A program made the translations under genes and the position numbers. Under the pieces are notes generated by a model. It made no database searches and had not been told where the DNA came from. It saw nothing but the letters and a program-made list of their open reading frames with translations. Shown here in pieces: positions 37,241 to 46,965 of a DNA stretch of 64,000 bases. The DNA is taken from NCBI GenBank assembly GCA_041685735.1, contig JAWLFE010000005.1:1-64000 (forward strand), written 5' to 3'. The stretch comes from CSSed11-175R1 sp041685735. Its GTDB lineage: Bacteria > Actinomycetota > Nitriliruptoria > Nitriliruptorales > Nitriliruptoraceae. The stretch's first letter is position 1. Every line of letters starts with the position of its first letter.

Positions 37241-40003
37241 ATGACCGGTTCGACCGCCTGGCATGCCCGTGAGGTGCGCGACGCCGCGGACGAGCTCGAC
37301 ACCGACCTCGAGGTCGGGCTCACGACCACAGAGGCGACGGCCCGCCTGGAGCGGTACGGGCCGAACGCGTTGGGCCGCGACGAGCCGCTCAGCGACCTGC
37401 AGATCCTGCTCCACCAGTTCGTCAGCCCCCTGATCTACATCCTGCTGGTCGCGTTCGTCGTCACGATCCTGATCGATGAGTACACCGACGCCGCGGTGAT
37501 CGCCGCGGTGTTGGCCATCAACGCGGTCATCGGGTTCGTGCAGGAGCGCAAGGCCGACCGGTCGGTCCACGCGCTGATGAAGATGGCCGCCCCGACCTCG
37601 ATGGTCGTCCGTGACGGCAGGCGATCGGAGATCGATGGCGTCGACCTCGTCCCCGGGGACATCGTGTTCCTGACCTCCGGGACCCGGGTGCCGGCCGATC
37701 TCCGGTTGGTACGCACCACCTCCCTGCAGGTCGATGAATCCCTGCTGACCGGGGAGAGCAAGCCGGCGGTGAAGGCAACCGACGCCGTGGACGAGGACGC
37801 GCTCGTCGGCGACCGCAGCAGCATGGTGTTCATGGGCAGCGCGGTGACCAGCGGCCGGGCTCGCGGCGTGGTCGTGGCGACCGCGGCGACCACCCAACTG
37901 GGTGAGATCGCCGAGTCGATCCGGCAGCAGGAGAAGCCCGAGACCCCGCTGCAGCAGCGGATGGACCGCTTCGCCAACGTCATCGCCGTCGCCGTGTTGA
38001 GCTCCACCGTGGTGGCCTTCCTCCTGGGCCTCGCGCTCGGTGGCGAGGTGGAGGAGATGTTCCTGACCGCGGTCGCCCTGGCGGTGGCGGTGGTACCCGA
38101 GGGGCTGCCGGTGGCGTTCACCGTGGCGATGGCCCTGGGTGTGCGGCGGATGGCGCAGCGCAACGCGATCATCCGCTCCCTGCCGGCGGTCGAGACGCTC
38201 GGCAGTACCAACACGATCGGATCCGACAAGACCGGCACGCTCACCGCCAACCGGATGACCCTGGTGCGTGGCTGGACCCCCGACGGCTGGGTGAGCTTCC
38301 AGCCGGCCGACGACGACACCCCGGCGATGGCTGCAGCCGCCGACCACCTGGAGCGGCATCCCGGTGGCGCCCTGGACAGCAGCGTGCGCACGGCCGTGGT
38401 CACCAGCGAGGCCGAGCTCGTCGTCGAGGACGGCGAGGTGGTCGGTCACCGCGGCGATCCGACCGAGATCGCCCTGCTCGCGGCTGCACGGGCGGTCGGC
38501 AAGGACCCGCGTCACCTCCGGGAGCAGGCCGAGGTGCTGGCCCACGTCCCGTTCGAGTCCGACCTCCGCTACTCGTTCGTGGTCGTGGACGAGGACGGGC
38601 CGATGCTCCGGCTCAAGGGCGCGCCCGAGCGGGTGCTCGAGCTGTGCTCCGAGGTGCGCGACGGCGACACCACCATCCCGCTGGATACGGACGCGGTCCT
38701 GAGCATCGCCGAGGAGATGGCGGCGCAGGGCCTGCGCGTGTTGGCCCTGGCCGAGCGACGGCTCGATGACGCCACCCCAGCGGACATCGACGAGCAGCAT
38801 CCCCCGATCCCGGACGAACTGGTCCTGACCGGGCTGGTGGGGATGCAGGATCCGCCACGCCACGGGGTCAGGGAGGCGATCGCCCGTGTCCGTCAGGCCG
38901 ACATCCGCGTGATCATGATCACCGGGGACCACGCGGTGACCGCGAGCGCGATCGCCGACCAACTGGCCATCAGCGAACGACCGGCGACGCTCACGGGCGC
39001 GGATGTCGAGCGCATGTCCGACGCGGAGTTGGCCGACGCCGTCCTGACCGTGGACGTGTTCGCCCGCGTCGCACCGGACCACAAGCTGCGTATCGTCCGC
39101 GCGCTACGGTCCCACGAGCAGGTCGTGGCGGTCACCGGTGACGGGGTCAACGACGGGCCGGCGTTGAAGGCCGCCGACATCGGGGTCGCCATGGGACGCG
39201 ATGGGACCGACGTCGCCCGCGAAGCCAGTGACATGGTCCTCACCGACGATGACTTCGTCTCCATCGCCAGCGCGGTGGAGGAGGGCCGGGTCGTCTTCGA
39301 GAACGTCAGGAAGGTGACCTACTTCCTGCTGTCGACCGGCGCCGCGGCGATCGTCGCGATCCTGACCTCGATCGCGGCCGGGATGCCGCTGCCCTACGTC
39401 CCGGCGGCGCTGCTGTGGCTGAACGTGGTCACCAACGGACTCCAGGACGTGGCACTGGCCTTCGAGAAGGGCGAGCCGGACGTGCTCGACCGGCCGCCCA
39501 GACGTCGCGAGGACCCCATCGTCAACGGTGTCCTGTGGGAGCGGACCGCGCTGACGGGTGTCACCATGGCGCTCGGGAGCCTGTGGGTGTTCGCCTGGGC
39601 CATCGACGTCGGGCTCTCCGACGCCCAGCAGCGGGGCGCTGCGCTGACCACCCTGGTCGTCGCGATGGCGGCCCACGTCTACAACGCACGATCCGAGCGG
39701 CGATCCATCGTCGTGACCAACGTGGTCGGCAATCCCTTCCTGCTCATCGCCTCACTGGCCGCGCTGACCATCCACGTGTCCGCGAGCTACTGGGCACCCA
39801 CGCAGGTGGTCCTGCAGATCGAACCGGTGACGGGCGCGGGCTGGGCCCGCATCCTGGTCGTCGCCCTGGCCGTGATCGGTGTCAGCGAACTCCACAAGGT
39901 GGTGCGGTCGCGGCAGGGCGCACCGGCCCGCCGCCGGTCCCCGTCCGCTGACACCGTACGATCGGCGGAGGACGACGGTGCGGCACGGGGAGTGCGTTGG
40001 TGA
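37241..40003 (+). CDS. Cation-transporting P-type ATPase (P2, Ca2+/Na+ pump-like)
   Basis: 920 residues from the ATG at 37241; an ATG three codons upstream is also possible. The actuator loop contains LLTGESKPAV, membrane helix 4 has VPEGLPVAFT, the phosphorylation site is Asp329 in SDKTGTLT, and the hinge is TGDGVNDGPALKAADIG. The C-terminal six-helix domain with NVVTNGLQDVALAFEKGEP marks the P2-type pumps related to calcium and sodium ATPases. No heavy-metal-binding domain or CPx motif is present. The transported ion is uncertain. It is translationally coupled to the next ATPase. Confidence 0.9.
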   Translation: MTGSTAWHAREVRDAADELDTDLEVGLTTTEATARLERYGPNALGRDEPLSDLQILLHQFVSPLIYILLVAFVVTILIDEYTDAAVIAAVLAINAVIGFVQERKADRSVHALMKMAAPTSMVVRDGRRSEIDGVDLVPGDIVFLTSGTRVPADLRLVRTTSLQVDESLLTGESKPAVKATDAVDEDALVGDRSSMVFMGSAVTSGRARGVVVATAATTQLGEIAESIRQQEKPETPLQQRMDRFANVIAVAVLSSTVVAFLLGLALGGEVEEMFLTAVALAVAVVPEGLPVAFTVAMALGVRRMAQRNAIIRSLPAVETLGSTNTIGSDKTGTLTANRMTLVRGWTPDGWVSFQPADDDTPAMAAAADHLERHPGGALDSSVRTAVVTSEAELVVEDGEVVGHRGDPTEIALLAAARAVGKDPRHLREQAEVLAHVPFESDLRYSFVVVDEDGPMLRLKGAPERVLELCSEVRDGDTTIPLDTDAVLSIAEEMAAQGLRVLALAERRLDDATPADIDEQHPPIPDELVLTGLVGMQDPPRHGVREAIARVRQADIRVIMITGDHAVTASAIADQLAISERPATLTGADVERMSDAELADAVLTVDVFARVAPDHKLRIVRALRSHEQVVAVTGDGVNDGPALKAADIGVAMGRDGTDVAREASDMVLTDDDFVSIASAVEEGRVVFENVRKVTYFLLSTGAAAIVAILTSIAAGMPLPYVPAALLWLNVVTNGLQDVALAFEKGEPDVLDRPPRRREDPIVNGVLWERTALTGVTMALGSLWVFAWAIDVGLSDAQQRGAALTTLVVAMAAHVYNARSERRSIVVTNVVGNPFLLIASLAALTIHVSASYWAPTQVVLQIEPVTGAGWARILVVALAVIGVSELHKVVRSRQGAPARRRSPSADTVRSAEDDGAARGVRW

Positions 40004-42396
40004 GCCGAACACACGGAGCAACCTCACCCAGCGCCACGCCACCACGGGGAACCGAGCCGGCGCCCGCTACGGACCGGCACGAACCCGACGGTGACCAACC
40101 GCTGCTGGAGCGGATCGAACCGCTGCTCTTCCCTTCGTGCCTGGGCCTGGTGATCGCCGGCGGCGTGGCGTGGCTGCTGGGCGCGGAGACCGCGATGGTG
40201 GCCGCGTTCGCCGCGTCGACCGTCGTCGCGCTGGTCCCGGCGACCATCGTCAGCGTCCGGCAACTGATCCGCCGGGACGCCACGGCGGACGTCGTCGCGG
40301 TGCTGGCCATGCTCGGCGCTCTGCTGCTCGGCGAATGGCTGGCCGGTGCCATCATCGCGGTGATGCTCACGGGCGGCGAGGCCCTGGAGGCCCGGGCCGT
40401 GGGGCGTGCCCGCGCGGAGCTCACCAGCCTGCTGACCCGCGCGCCGCGCACCGCACATCGCCGCACCGCGGACCAGGGGCTCGTCGACGTGGCGGTCGAG
40501 GACGTCGAGGTCGGCGACGAGCTGACCGTCAAGGTCGGCGAGGTCGTGCCCGTCGACGGGATGCTGCGCTCGGCCCATGCGGTGCTGGACACCGCGGCGT
40601 TGACGGGCGAGACGCGGCCGGTCGAGGTGCAGGCCGGTCAGATCGTGCAGAGCGGCGTGGTCAACGCCGGTGGTCCGATGGATCTGCGGGCGACCGCCTC
40701 GGCGGAGGCGTCGACCTACGCCGGCATCGTGCGGCTCGTCGAGCAGGCCTCGACCGAGCGGGGCTCGTTCGTCCGGGTCGCGGATCGGTTCGCCGGGGGC
40801 TTCCTGCTCGTGACCCTGGTGCTGGCCGGTGCGGCCTGGGCCATCTCCGGCGATCCGGTCCGGGCGCTCGCGGTCCTGGTGGTCGCCACGCCTTGTCCGC
40901 TGATCCTCGCTGCGCCCGCGGCGATGGTCGGCGGGGTCTCCGCGGCAGCCAGGCGGGGGATCATCGTCAAGGGCGGGCTGGCGCTGGAGTCGCTCGCCGA
41001 CGGCGAGGTGGTCCTGCTCGACAAGACCGGCACGATCACCAGCGGTCGCCCGCGTGTAGCCGCCGTCCATCCGATGCCGGACACCGACGCCGCGCACCTG
41101 CTGCACCTCGCGGGATCGCTCGACCAGGTCTCGGTGCATCCGTTCGCGCCGGCGATCGTGCAGGCGGCCCACGCCCGCAACGACGATCTGGTGCTGCCCA
41201 CCGACGTGGTCGAGGACATCGGCCAGGGGATCCGTGGCCGGGTCGGGAAGGCCCAGGTCCGTGTCGGGCAGATGGCCTATGCCGCGGACGGCACCGAGCT
41301 GCCGGCCGCGTTGCGGCGGGTCCGGCGGCGCGGGGCCATCGAGGGTCGATCGATCGTCTACGTGGCGGCGGACGGCCACCTGGTCGGTGCCCTGTCGTTG
41401 CACGACCCGATCCGGCCCGACGCGCCGCGATCGATCCAGGCGGTCCGCGACGCCGGTATCCGTGAGGTCCTGATGGTCACCGGTGACCGCTCGGAGATCG
41501 CTGACCTGGTCGGAGACAGCGTCGGCGTCGACCGGGTCCTGGCCGAACGCAGCCCCCAGGAGAAGGTCGACGCCGTACGCGAGGCATCGGCGCTCGGCAC
41601 CACGATCATGGTCGGCGACGGCGTCAACGACGCGCCCGCCCTGGCCCTGGCGAACACCGGTGTCGCGATGGGAGCCCGCGGGGCGACCGCCGCGTCCGAA
41701 GCTGCGGACGTGGTGCTGACCTCGGACCGGCTGGACGGCCTGGCGACCGCGGTCACCATCGCCCGACGGACCCGTCGGATCGCCTGGCAGAGCGCGGTCA
41801 CCGGCATCGGCCTGTCGGCCGTCGCGATGGTGTTCGCCGCGCTCGGCTACCTCACCCCGGTCGCCGGAGCGGTCGTGCAGGAGGTCATCGACCTGGGGGT
41901 CCTGGCGAACGCACTGCGGGCGCTCCGGGTCCCCGGGAACGGGCTGCGGTCCCTGCGCTCGGTCCCGGCCCCGCCCGACCACGTGCACGTGGACCACCAC
42001 GAGCTCAACGTCGGCGTCGAGGAACTCGGGATCATCGCCGATCAACTCGACGAACTGCCGCCCGACGACGCACTCGCTGCGCTCCGGCGGGTCCGCGACT
42101 TCCTCGTCGATGAGCTCATGCCCCACGAGATCGAGGAGGAACAGACCGTCTACCCGGCCCTGCGGGCGGTCTTCGAGGACGAGGACCCGACCCGACCACT
42201 CATCCGGACGCACCGCGAACTGGCCCGACGCGTGCGTCTGTTCGATCGCCTCGTGGACGACGTGGGTGCGGATGGCCCGGAGCGCGACGAGGTCCTCGAC
42301 CTGCAACGCAGCCTGTTCGGCCTGCAGGCCGTCCTGGAGTTCCACCTCGCGCTCGAGGACGAGCTGTACACACACCTGCCGGATGCCCAGCACTGA
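40000..42396 (+). CDS. P1B-5-type heavy-metal ATPase with C-terminal hemerythrin domain
   Basis: 798 residues from a GTG overlapping the previous stop (GTGA) after GGGGAG; a TTG one codon earlier is unlikely. The P1B core has the actuator motif LTGETRPVEV, the metal site TPCPLIL near residue 297, the phosphorylation motif DKTGTIT near 340 and VGDGVNDAPALALA. After the last helices, residues about 660-797 form a hemerythrin/HHE domain (VDHHELNVG, PHEIEEEQTVYP, RTHRELA, EFHLALEDELY). P1B-5 pumps with such domains have been linked to nickel or iron export, and the diiron domain may sense O2, metal or redox state. No N-terminal heavy-metal-associated domain is present. Confidence 0.9.
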   Translation: MSRTHGATSPSATPPRGTEPAPATDRHEPDGDQPLLERIEPLLFPSCLGLVIAGGVAWLLGAETAMVAAFAASTVVALVPATIVSVRQLIRRDATADVVAVLAMLGALLLGEWLAGAIIAVMLTGGEALEARAVGRARAELTSLLTRAPRTAHRRTADQGLVDVAVEDVEVGDELTVKVGEVVPVDGMLRSAHAVLDTAALTGETRPVEVQAGQIVQSGVVNAGGPMDLRATASAEASTYAGIVRLVEQASTERGSFVRVADRFAGGFLLVTLVLAGAAWAISGDPVRALAVLVVATPCPLILAAPAAMVGGVSAAARRGIIVKGGLALESLADGEVVLLDKTGTITSGRPRVAAVHPMPDTDAAHLLHLAGSLDQVSVHPFAPAIVQAAHARNDDLVLPTDVVEDIGQGIRGRVGKAQVRVGQMAYAADGTELPAALRRVRRRGAIEGRSIVYVAADGHLVGALSLHDPIRPDAPRSIQAVRDAGIREVLMVTGDRSEIADLVGDSVGVDRVLAERSPQEKVDAVREASALGTTIMVGDGVNDAPALALANTGVAMGARGATAASEAADVVLTSDRLDGLATAVTIARRTRRIAWQSAVTGIGLSAVAMVFAALGYLTPVAGAVVQEVIDLGVLANALRALRVPGNGLRSLRSVPAPPDHVHVDHHELNVGVEELGIIADQLDELPPDDALAALRRVRDFLVDELMPHEIEEEQTVYPALRAVFEDEDPTRPLIRTHRELARRVRLFDRLVDDVGADGPERDEVLDLQRSLFGLQAVLEFHLALEDELYTHLPDAQH

Positions 42397-42434
42397 GGTG
42401 GTGGCGGGCGGCGAGGTGTCCGGCCGCGACGGGA

Positions 42435-43769
42435 TCAGGAACCCCGAGGCGGCGCTGCGGCGTCCGGTTCGGTCCGCCGCAGGCGACGCGAGCGTTCCCG
42501 CAGCAGGTACGACGCGGCGATCACCGCGGCCAGGCCCAGGATCGAACCGGGCTGGGCGCCCAACGCGATGGCGACGCCCAACCCGACGATCAGGGCCAGG
42601 CCACCGCCGAGTGCCGACGCGGTGCTGGTGGTCTCGGGCACCTTCCGGGTCCGCCGGGTCTCGAAGGCGACGACGGCCACCATCACGGGCGCGACGACCA
42701 CCGCGCACAGGACCAGCCACCACAGGCGGCCGAGCCAGAAGCCCGGTTCACCCGGCACGCCCGCATCGATCGGTGCGCCCAGGCGCTCCCCCAACCAGGC
42801 AGCGGGCAGCTCCGCGAGCTTGTGCCAGAGGTACAGCGGCATCCCGAGCGCTCCCAGGATGATGACCACCCGCTCGACCGACCGGTCCCGTAGGGCCCAG
42901 CGGGCCAGCGGTTCGAGGCTGAGCACGAGCCCGACCTGCACCCACATCACCCCGACCAGCGCCAGGGTCGGTGGCAGCACGTTGCTGTTGCCGGCCAGGT
43001 CGCCACCGACCATCGCGGTCGGATAGCCCGACCCCACGGCTGCGCCCAACCAGACCAGGCCGAACGCCAGGAACCCGATCCCTTGGCGCCATCCGCCGAT
43101 GCGGCCCTGCTTCCACGCGACCCCCAGCTGCTGGGGTAGCAACCAGACGCTCAGGTAGTTGATCCACCCGATCCCGCCCCCCGTCGAGGTCACGAGGGCG
43201 CCCAGCTCCCACAGCTGCCCGGGCGAGGTGACCCGGGCACGGATCACGTCGGCGGCCAGCGTCGCGGCCAGCAGCAGAGCGACGGTCTTCAGGCCGTACC
43301 GACGGTCGGCGCGGACGCTCCACGGCAGGAGCGCCTGGACGGCCAGGAGCATCACGAGGAACCACAGGTGGACGGTCAACGACTGGTCGAGTGGTCCGAG
43401 CAGTCGGCCGCCGCTGTAGCGGGCGATCACGGCCATGACCGCCAGGACCGCGAGGTAGGTGACGGTCGGCCGCGCCATCCCGAGCGCCCGGGCGGTCCAC
43501 CAGCGCAGCTGCCGATCGGCCTCATCGATCCGGCGCCCGACGCCGTCAGCGGTCACCGCCGCGGAGACGAACACGAACAGCGGGACGACCTGCAGCACCC
43601 AGGTCAACAGGCCCGCGCCCGGCCAGACCGTCAGCAGGTGCTCGGTCGCGACCATACGCCCGTCCTCGAGGCGTGGGAGGGTGGCCGCCCAGTGCCCGAG
43701 GACCACGACCAGCAGGGCTCCGGCCCGCAGCGCGTCCGGGTAGCGGTCGCGCTCCGGTGACCCGGCCAC
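42435..43769 (-). CDS. Acyltransferase-3-like membrane protein
   Basis: 444 residues, GTG start one base after the TGA of the histidine kinase (TGAGGTG), so translation is probably coupled. About 10-12 hydrophobic segments are visible. The first, with ALLVVVLGHWAA, carries the His of the acyltransferase-3 family that modifies cell-surface glycans or lipids, and HLWFLVMLLAVQAL and MPLYLWHKL match later family segments. The acyl acceptor is unknown. Confidence 0.7.
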   Translation of the reverse strand: MAGSPERDRYPDALRAGALLVVVLGHWAATLPRLEDGRMVATEHLLTVWPGAGLLTWVLQVVPLFVFVSAAVTADGVGRRIDEADRQLRWWTARALGMARPTVTYLAVLAVMAVIARYSGGRLLGPLDQSLTVHLWFLVMLLAVQALLPWSVRADRRYGLKTVALLLAATLAADVIRARVTSPGQLWELGALVTSTGGGIGWINYLSVWLLPQQLGVAWKQGRIGGWRQGIGFLAFGLVWLGAAVGSGYPTAMVGGDLAGNSNVLPPTLALVGVMWVQVGLVLSLEPLARWALRDRSVERVVIILGALGMPLYLWHKLAELPAAWLGERLGAPIDAGVPGEPGFWLGRLWWLVLCAVVVAPVMVAVVAFETRRTRKVPETTSTASALGGGLALIVGLGVAIALGAQPGSILGLAAVIAASYLLRERSRRLRRTEPDAAAPPRGS

Positions 43770-43770
43770 C

Positions 43771-44757
43771 TCAGACCGCCGTGCGGGGCAGGGTGATGGC
43801 CAACAGTGCGCCGCCGTCCTCGCGGTTGGTGGCGACCGCCCGGCCGCCGTGCAGCGCTGCGAACTGCGCGACCAGGGTCAAGCCGATCCCGAGCCCCGGC
43901 GAGGCGCGCGACGCGGCGTCATCGTGCTGGACGAACGGATCGAACAGCGCCCCGAGCAGCGGCTCCGGGAAGCCTGGCCCATCATCCTGCACACGGATGT
44001 CGACGTGATCGTCATCGCCGGAGACCGACACCAGCACCTCGGCCGCACCCCCGGCGTGCTGCACGGCGTTGTGCAGGGCGTGTTGGAGCATCCGCTCGAC
44101 CTTCGCCGCATCGATGTCCGCCCGCTCCGTCGTCCCCACCACCTCGATCCGACACGCCCCCGGATCGGTCATCGCCACGATCCGGTGGGCCAGTTCGGTC
44201 ACATCCGTGGCGTGACGGTTGACCGCACCGATCCCCTGCAGGAGGCGATCGACCTCCAGCAGGTCGATCACCATCGCCTGGAGGCGCTCCGCGTTGACGA
44301 TCAGGCGGCCGGACACCTCCTCGATCAGCGCGCTCGTCATCCGATCGGCGTCGCGGTGGATCGTCTGGCTGTAGCCCACGATCGCGGTCAGTGGGGTGCG
44401 GAGTTCGTGGGACACGCCCGTGAGGAACGCGCTACGCAGATCCTCGGCCCGGCGCATGCGATCCGCCGCCTCACGTTCCGCGGCCGTGGCCCGGCGCAGC
44501 CTGAACGACCAGCGGCGCAGCGACCGATGCAGGACCGCGGCGGTGACGAGCACGAAGCCGAGTCCTTTGACGACCTCCAGGGTCACGAGCGACACCGTCG
44601 TGCGCTCCGCCAGCGTGGTCGCCAGCACGCCACTGCCGAGGATCCAGACCGCCGCCACCACGAGGTAGATCAGTGCGACTCGCTCGATGCCACGGACCGC
44701 GGCGTCCGCCCCGTCCGACCCGCTCGCCCGGTCCACCGGGCGCTGCTCACCCGCCAC
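43771..44757 (-). CDS. Sensor histidine kinase (orphan)
   Basis: 328 residues from a GTG with GGAGG nine bases upstream; longer frames exist but lack such a site. Two membrane segments near the N-terminus (IYLVVAAVWILGSGVL and VVKGLGFVLVTAAV) leave almost no sensor loop. HisKA follows with the phosphorylated His in VSHELRTPLTAIVGY (about residue 116). The ATPase domain has N (HNAVQHAGGA), G1 (DDGPGFPEP) and G2 (GLGIGLTLV) boxes. No response regulator adjoins it. It sits after aldose epimerase on the same strand. Confidence 0.85.
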   Translation of the reverse strand: MAGEQRPVDRASGSDGADAAVRGIERVALIYLVVAAVWILGSGVLATTLAERTTVSLVTLEVVKGLGFVLVTAAVLHRSLRRWSFRLRRATAAEREAADRMRRAEDLRSAFLTGVSHELRTPLTAIVGYSQTIHRDADRMTSALIEEVSGRLIVNAERLQAMVIDLLEVDRLLQGIGAVNRHATDVTELAHRIVAMTDPGACRIEVVGTTERADIDAAKVERMLQHALHNAVQHAGGAAEVLVSVSGDDDHVDIRVQDDGPGFPEPLLGALFDPFVQHDDAASRASPGLGIGLTLVAQFAALHGGRAVATNREDGGALLAITLPRTAV

Positions 44758-44867
44758 GACTGACCCTCCACCTCGGGGGTCCGCATCGACGCCGACCGCG
44801 CGGCGTCCGGACCGCACCGGTCGGAACGATACTGGGCTGCGGTCCTGGCCGGCGGGAACCCGGGTGG

Positions 44868-45926
44868 TCAGGCGACCCCCAGGACGAACGTCGAGGTGTG
44901 CCGGTAGACCGCGCCGGGCTCGAGGAGCACCGACGGGAACCCGGGCTGGTTGATCGCATCCGGGTGGTGCTGCGGCTCCAGGCACAACGCGCCGTGCCGC
45001 GGGTAGACCTTCCCCTGTTTCCCCGTCTGTCCCCGCAGGTTGTTCCCGGAGTAGACCTGCACCCCCGGCTGATCGGTGTGCAGGTCCACCCGGCGCCCGG
45101 TCGAGGGGTCGTGCAGGCTGGCTGCAGGACGCAGCACACCCGGCGAGCCGTCGATCACGAGGTTGTGGTCGTACCCCCCGGCCGGCGTCGCCTCGAGCTC
45201 GCCGAGCCGCTGGCCGACCGGCGTCGGGCGGCGCAGATCGAGCGGCGTGCCGTCCACCGGCGCGATCTCACCGGTCGGGATCAGCGTGTGATCGGTCGGG
45301 GTGTAGTGGGATGCGGACACCTGCAGGTCGTGGTCGAGGATCGTGCCGTTGCCGGCACCCCGCAGGTTCCAGTACGTGTGGTTGGTGAGGTTGACGGGCG
45401 TTGCGGCGTCCGTCGTCGCCTCGTAGGTCAGCGCCAACCGTCCCTCGTCCAGACGGTAGCTCGCACGCACCTCCAGCCGGCCGGGATAGCCCTCCTCGCC
45501 GTCGGGGGAGACGTAGCGCAGGTCGAGCTGCCGCTCGTCGACCGCGATGAGCTCCCAGAGCACCTTGGACAGGCCCCGCGTCGGACCGCCATGCAGGTGG
45601 TTCGGCGCCTGGTTGGCCGCCAGGTCGTAGCGGCGGCCCCCCACGGCGAACGACGCGTCCGCGATCCGGTTGGCGACGCGCCCAACCGTCGCACCGAAGT
45701 ACATGTTGTCCGGTGACTGGTAGCCCGCGACCCCATCGAAGCCGAGCACCACATCCTCGAGGTTGCCGTCCCGATCGGGCAGGTGCAGTTCGACCAGGGT
45801 GGCCCCGAAGTCACTGACCCGCGCGATCGGTCCGTTCGGGCCGCCGAGCGTGAACAACCGGGCCACGGAACCGTCGGTGAACTGGCCGAAGGCCCGGCCC
45901 TCCGGCGCGTCGGTGTCGATCGCCAT
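44868..45926 (-). CDS. galM: Aldose 1-epimerase
   Basis: 352 residues with GAGGAG six bases before the ATG. The galactose-mutarotase beta-sandwich is seen in FGATLVELHLPDRDG, NHLHGGPTRGLSK (catalytic His region), NLTNHTYWNLRG (second His) and LCLEPQHHPDAIN (catalytic Glu region). It interconverts alpha and beta anomers of aldoses. In the same strand run as a sugar ABC transporter and an SDR, it supports import of a sugar or sugar acid. Confidence 0.9.
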   Translation of the reverse strand: MAIDTDAPEGRAFGQFTDGSVARLFTLGGPNGPIARVSDFGATLVELHLPDRDGNLEDVVLGFDGVAGYQSPDNMYFGATVGRVANRIADASFAVGGRRYDLAANQAPNHLHGGPTRGLSKVLWELIAVDERQLDLRYVSPDGEEGYPGRLEVRASYRLDEGRLALTYEATTDAATPVNLTNHTYWNLRGAGNGTILDHDLQVSASHYTPTDHTLIPTGEIAPVDGTPLDLRRPTPVGQRLGELEATPAGGYDHNLVIDGSPGVLRPAASLHDPSTGRRVDLHTDQPGVQVYSGNNLRGQTGKQGKVYPRHGALCLEPQHHPDAINQPGFPSVLLEPGAVYRHTSTFVLGVA

Positions 45927-46023
45927 GGTGGGCTCCTCGAGGTCGGCGCCCGGATCAGGCGCAGCGGGTCCCGACCGTAGCCGCGGCCGGTCGTCGCGAC
46001 CTCGAGGATCCGTTGGTCGACAG

Positions 46024-46827
46024 CTAGTGGATGACCATGCCACCATCGATCATCAGCAGCTGCCCGGTCATGTAGTCGCTCTCCGGGCTCGCGAGGAACG
46101 ACGCCGTCCCGACGATGTCCTCCGGGTAGGAGTAGCGCTTCATCAGGATCATGTTCTCGGCCAGGCTGTCCATCGACTCGCCCGGCTTGTCGAACTTGCC
46201 GATCTCGACGAGGTCGCGGTCGAGCTGCTCCCACATCTCGGTGCGCACCACTCCTGGCGCGTAGCCGTTGACGGTGATGTTGTGCTCCATCAACGACTTC
46301 GCGCCCCCCTTGATCAGCGCGAGCACCGCGTGCTGGCTCATGCCGTAGACCACCACGTCGTCGAAGGTGTCACGCGACAGGATCGAACCCACGTTGATGA
46401 TCTTGTAGGGCGCATCCTGCGGCCCCTGTGCCTTCATCTGGCGGGCGGCCGCCTGCATGACGTTGAGCTTGCCCCAGGCGTTGACCTCCATGATCTTCTG
46501 GTAGTTCTCCCGGGTGATATCGAGGAAGAACAGTGGCTTGTTGATACCGGCGTTGTTCAGCAGCACGTTGATGCTGCCGAACGCCTCGACGGTGTGGGCC
46601 ACCGCCGCCTGTGCATCATCCTGATCGGTGACGTCGATCTTGACGTGCGTCGCCTCGCCCCCGTCCTGCTCGATCTCCTTGGCCACCTGTGCCACGCCGT
46701 CGACGTTGATGTCGCCGAGGCAGACCCTGGCGCCCTGGGCCGCGTAGTGCCTGGCCACCGCGGCGCCCATGCCCTGGGCGGCACCGGTGATCAGGACGTG
46801 CTTGCCGGCCAACCGTGTCGTATCCAT
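46024..46827 (-). CDS. Short-chain dehydrogenase/reductase with altered catalytic motif
   Basis: 267 residues. The cofactor loop is TGAAQGMG at 14-21, NNAG at 91-94, and the active-site region has Ser148 and Tyr161. The usual Y-x3-K reads Y161-G-M-S-Q165, so the catalytic Lys is Gln. The C-terminal segment YMTGQLLMIDGG is normal for the family. Asp39 after the second strand suggests NAD(H) preference. In this cluster it would be a sugar or polyol dehydrogenase, if active. Confidence 0.85.
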   Translation of the reverse strand: MDTTRLAGKHVLITGAAQGMGAAVARHYAAQGARVCLGDINVDGVAQVAKEIEQDGGEATHVKIDVTDQDDAQAAVAHTVEAFGSINVLLNNAGINKPLFFLDITRENYQKIMEVNAWGKLNVMQAAARQMKAQGPQDAPYKIINVGSILSRDTFDDVVVYGMSQHAVLALIKGGAKSLMEHNITVNGYAPGVVRTEMWEQLDRDLVEIGKFDKPGESMDSLAENMILMKRYSYPEDIVGTASFLASPESDYMTGQLLMIDGGMVIH

Positions 46828-46908
46828 CGTCTGTTTGCCTCCCTGGGCCGCCTTCGCCGACGGCGTCGTCGTGTCCTATCGCATCCCTGCCGCATGTGTT
46901 CGGACGCC

Positions 46909-46943
46909 GAGGTCCCGGGTCGCGTTGCGCGTCCCGGGACCTC
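46909..46943. terminator. Hairpin between the binding-protein and SDR genes
   Basis: GAGGTCCCGGG and CCCGGGACCTC pair over 11 bp around a 13-base loop, 22 bases after the binding-protein stop (minus strand). It may be a partial terminator or mRNA-stabilising element that sets unequal expression of transporter and downstream enzymes. Confidence 0.6.
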
Positions 46944-46965
46944 TGACGTCACGTGCCGAGCCGGT

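Noticed and set aside
40024..42723. An 899-residue open frame opposite the P1B ATPase
   Set aside because: It is the long antisense frame expected at this GC content and is repetitive in Arg, Asp and Gly.
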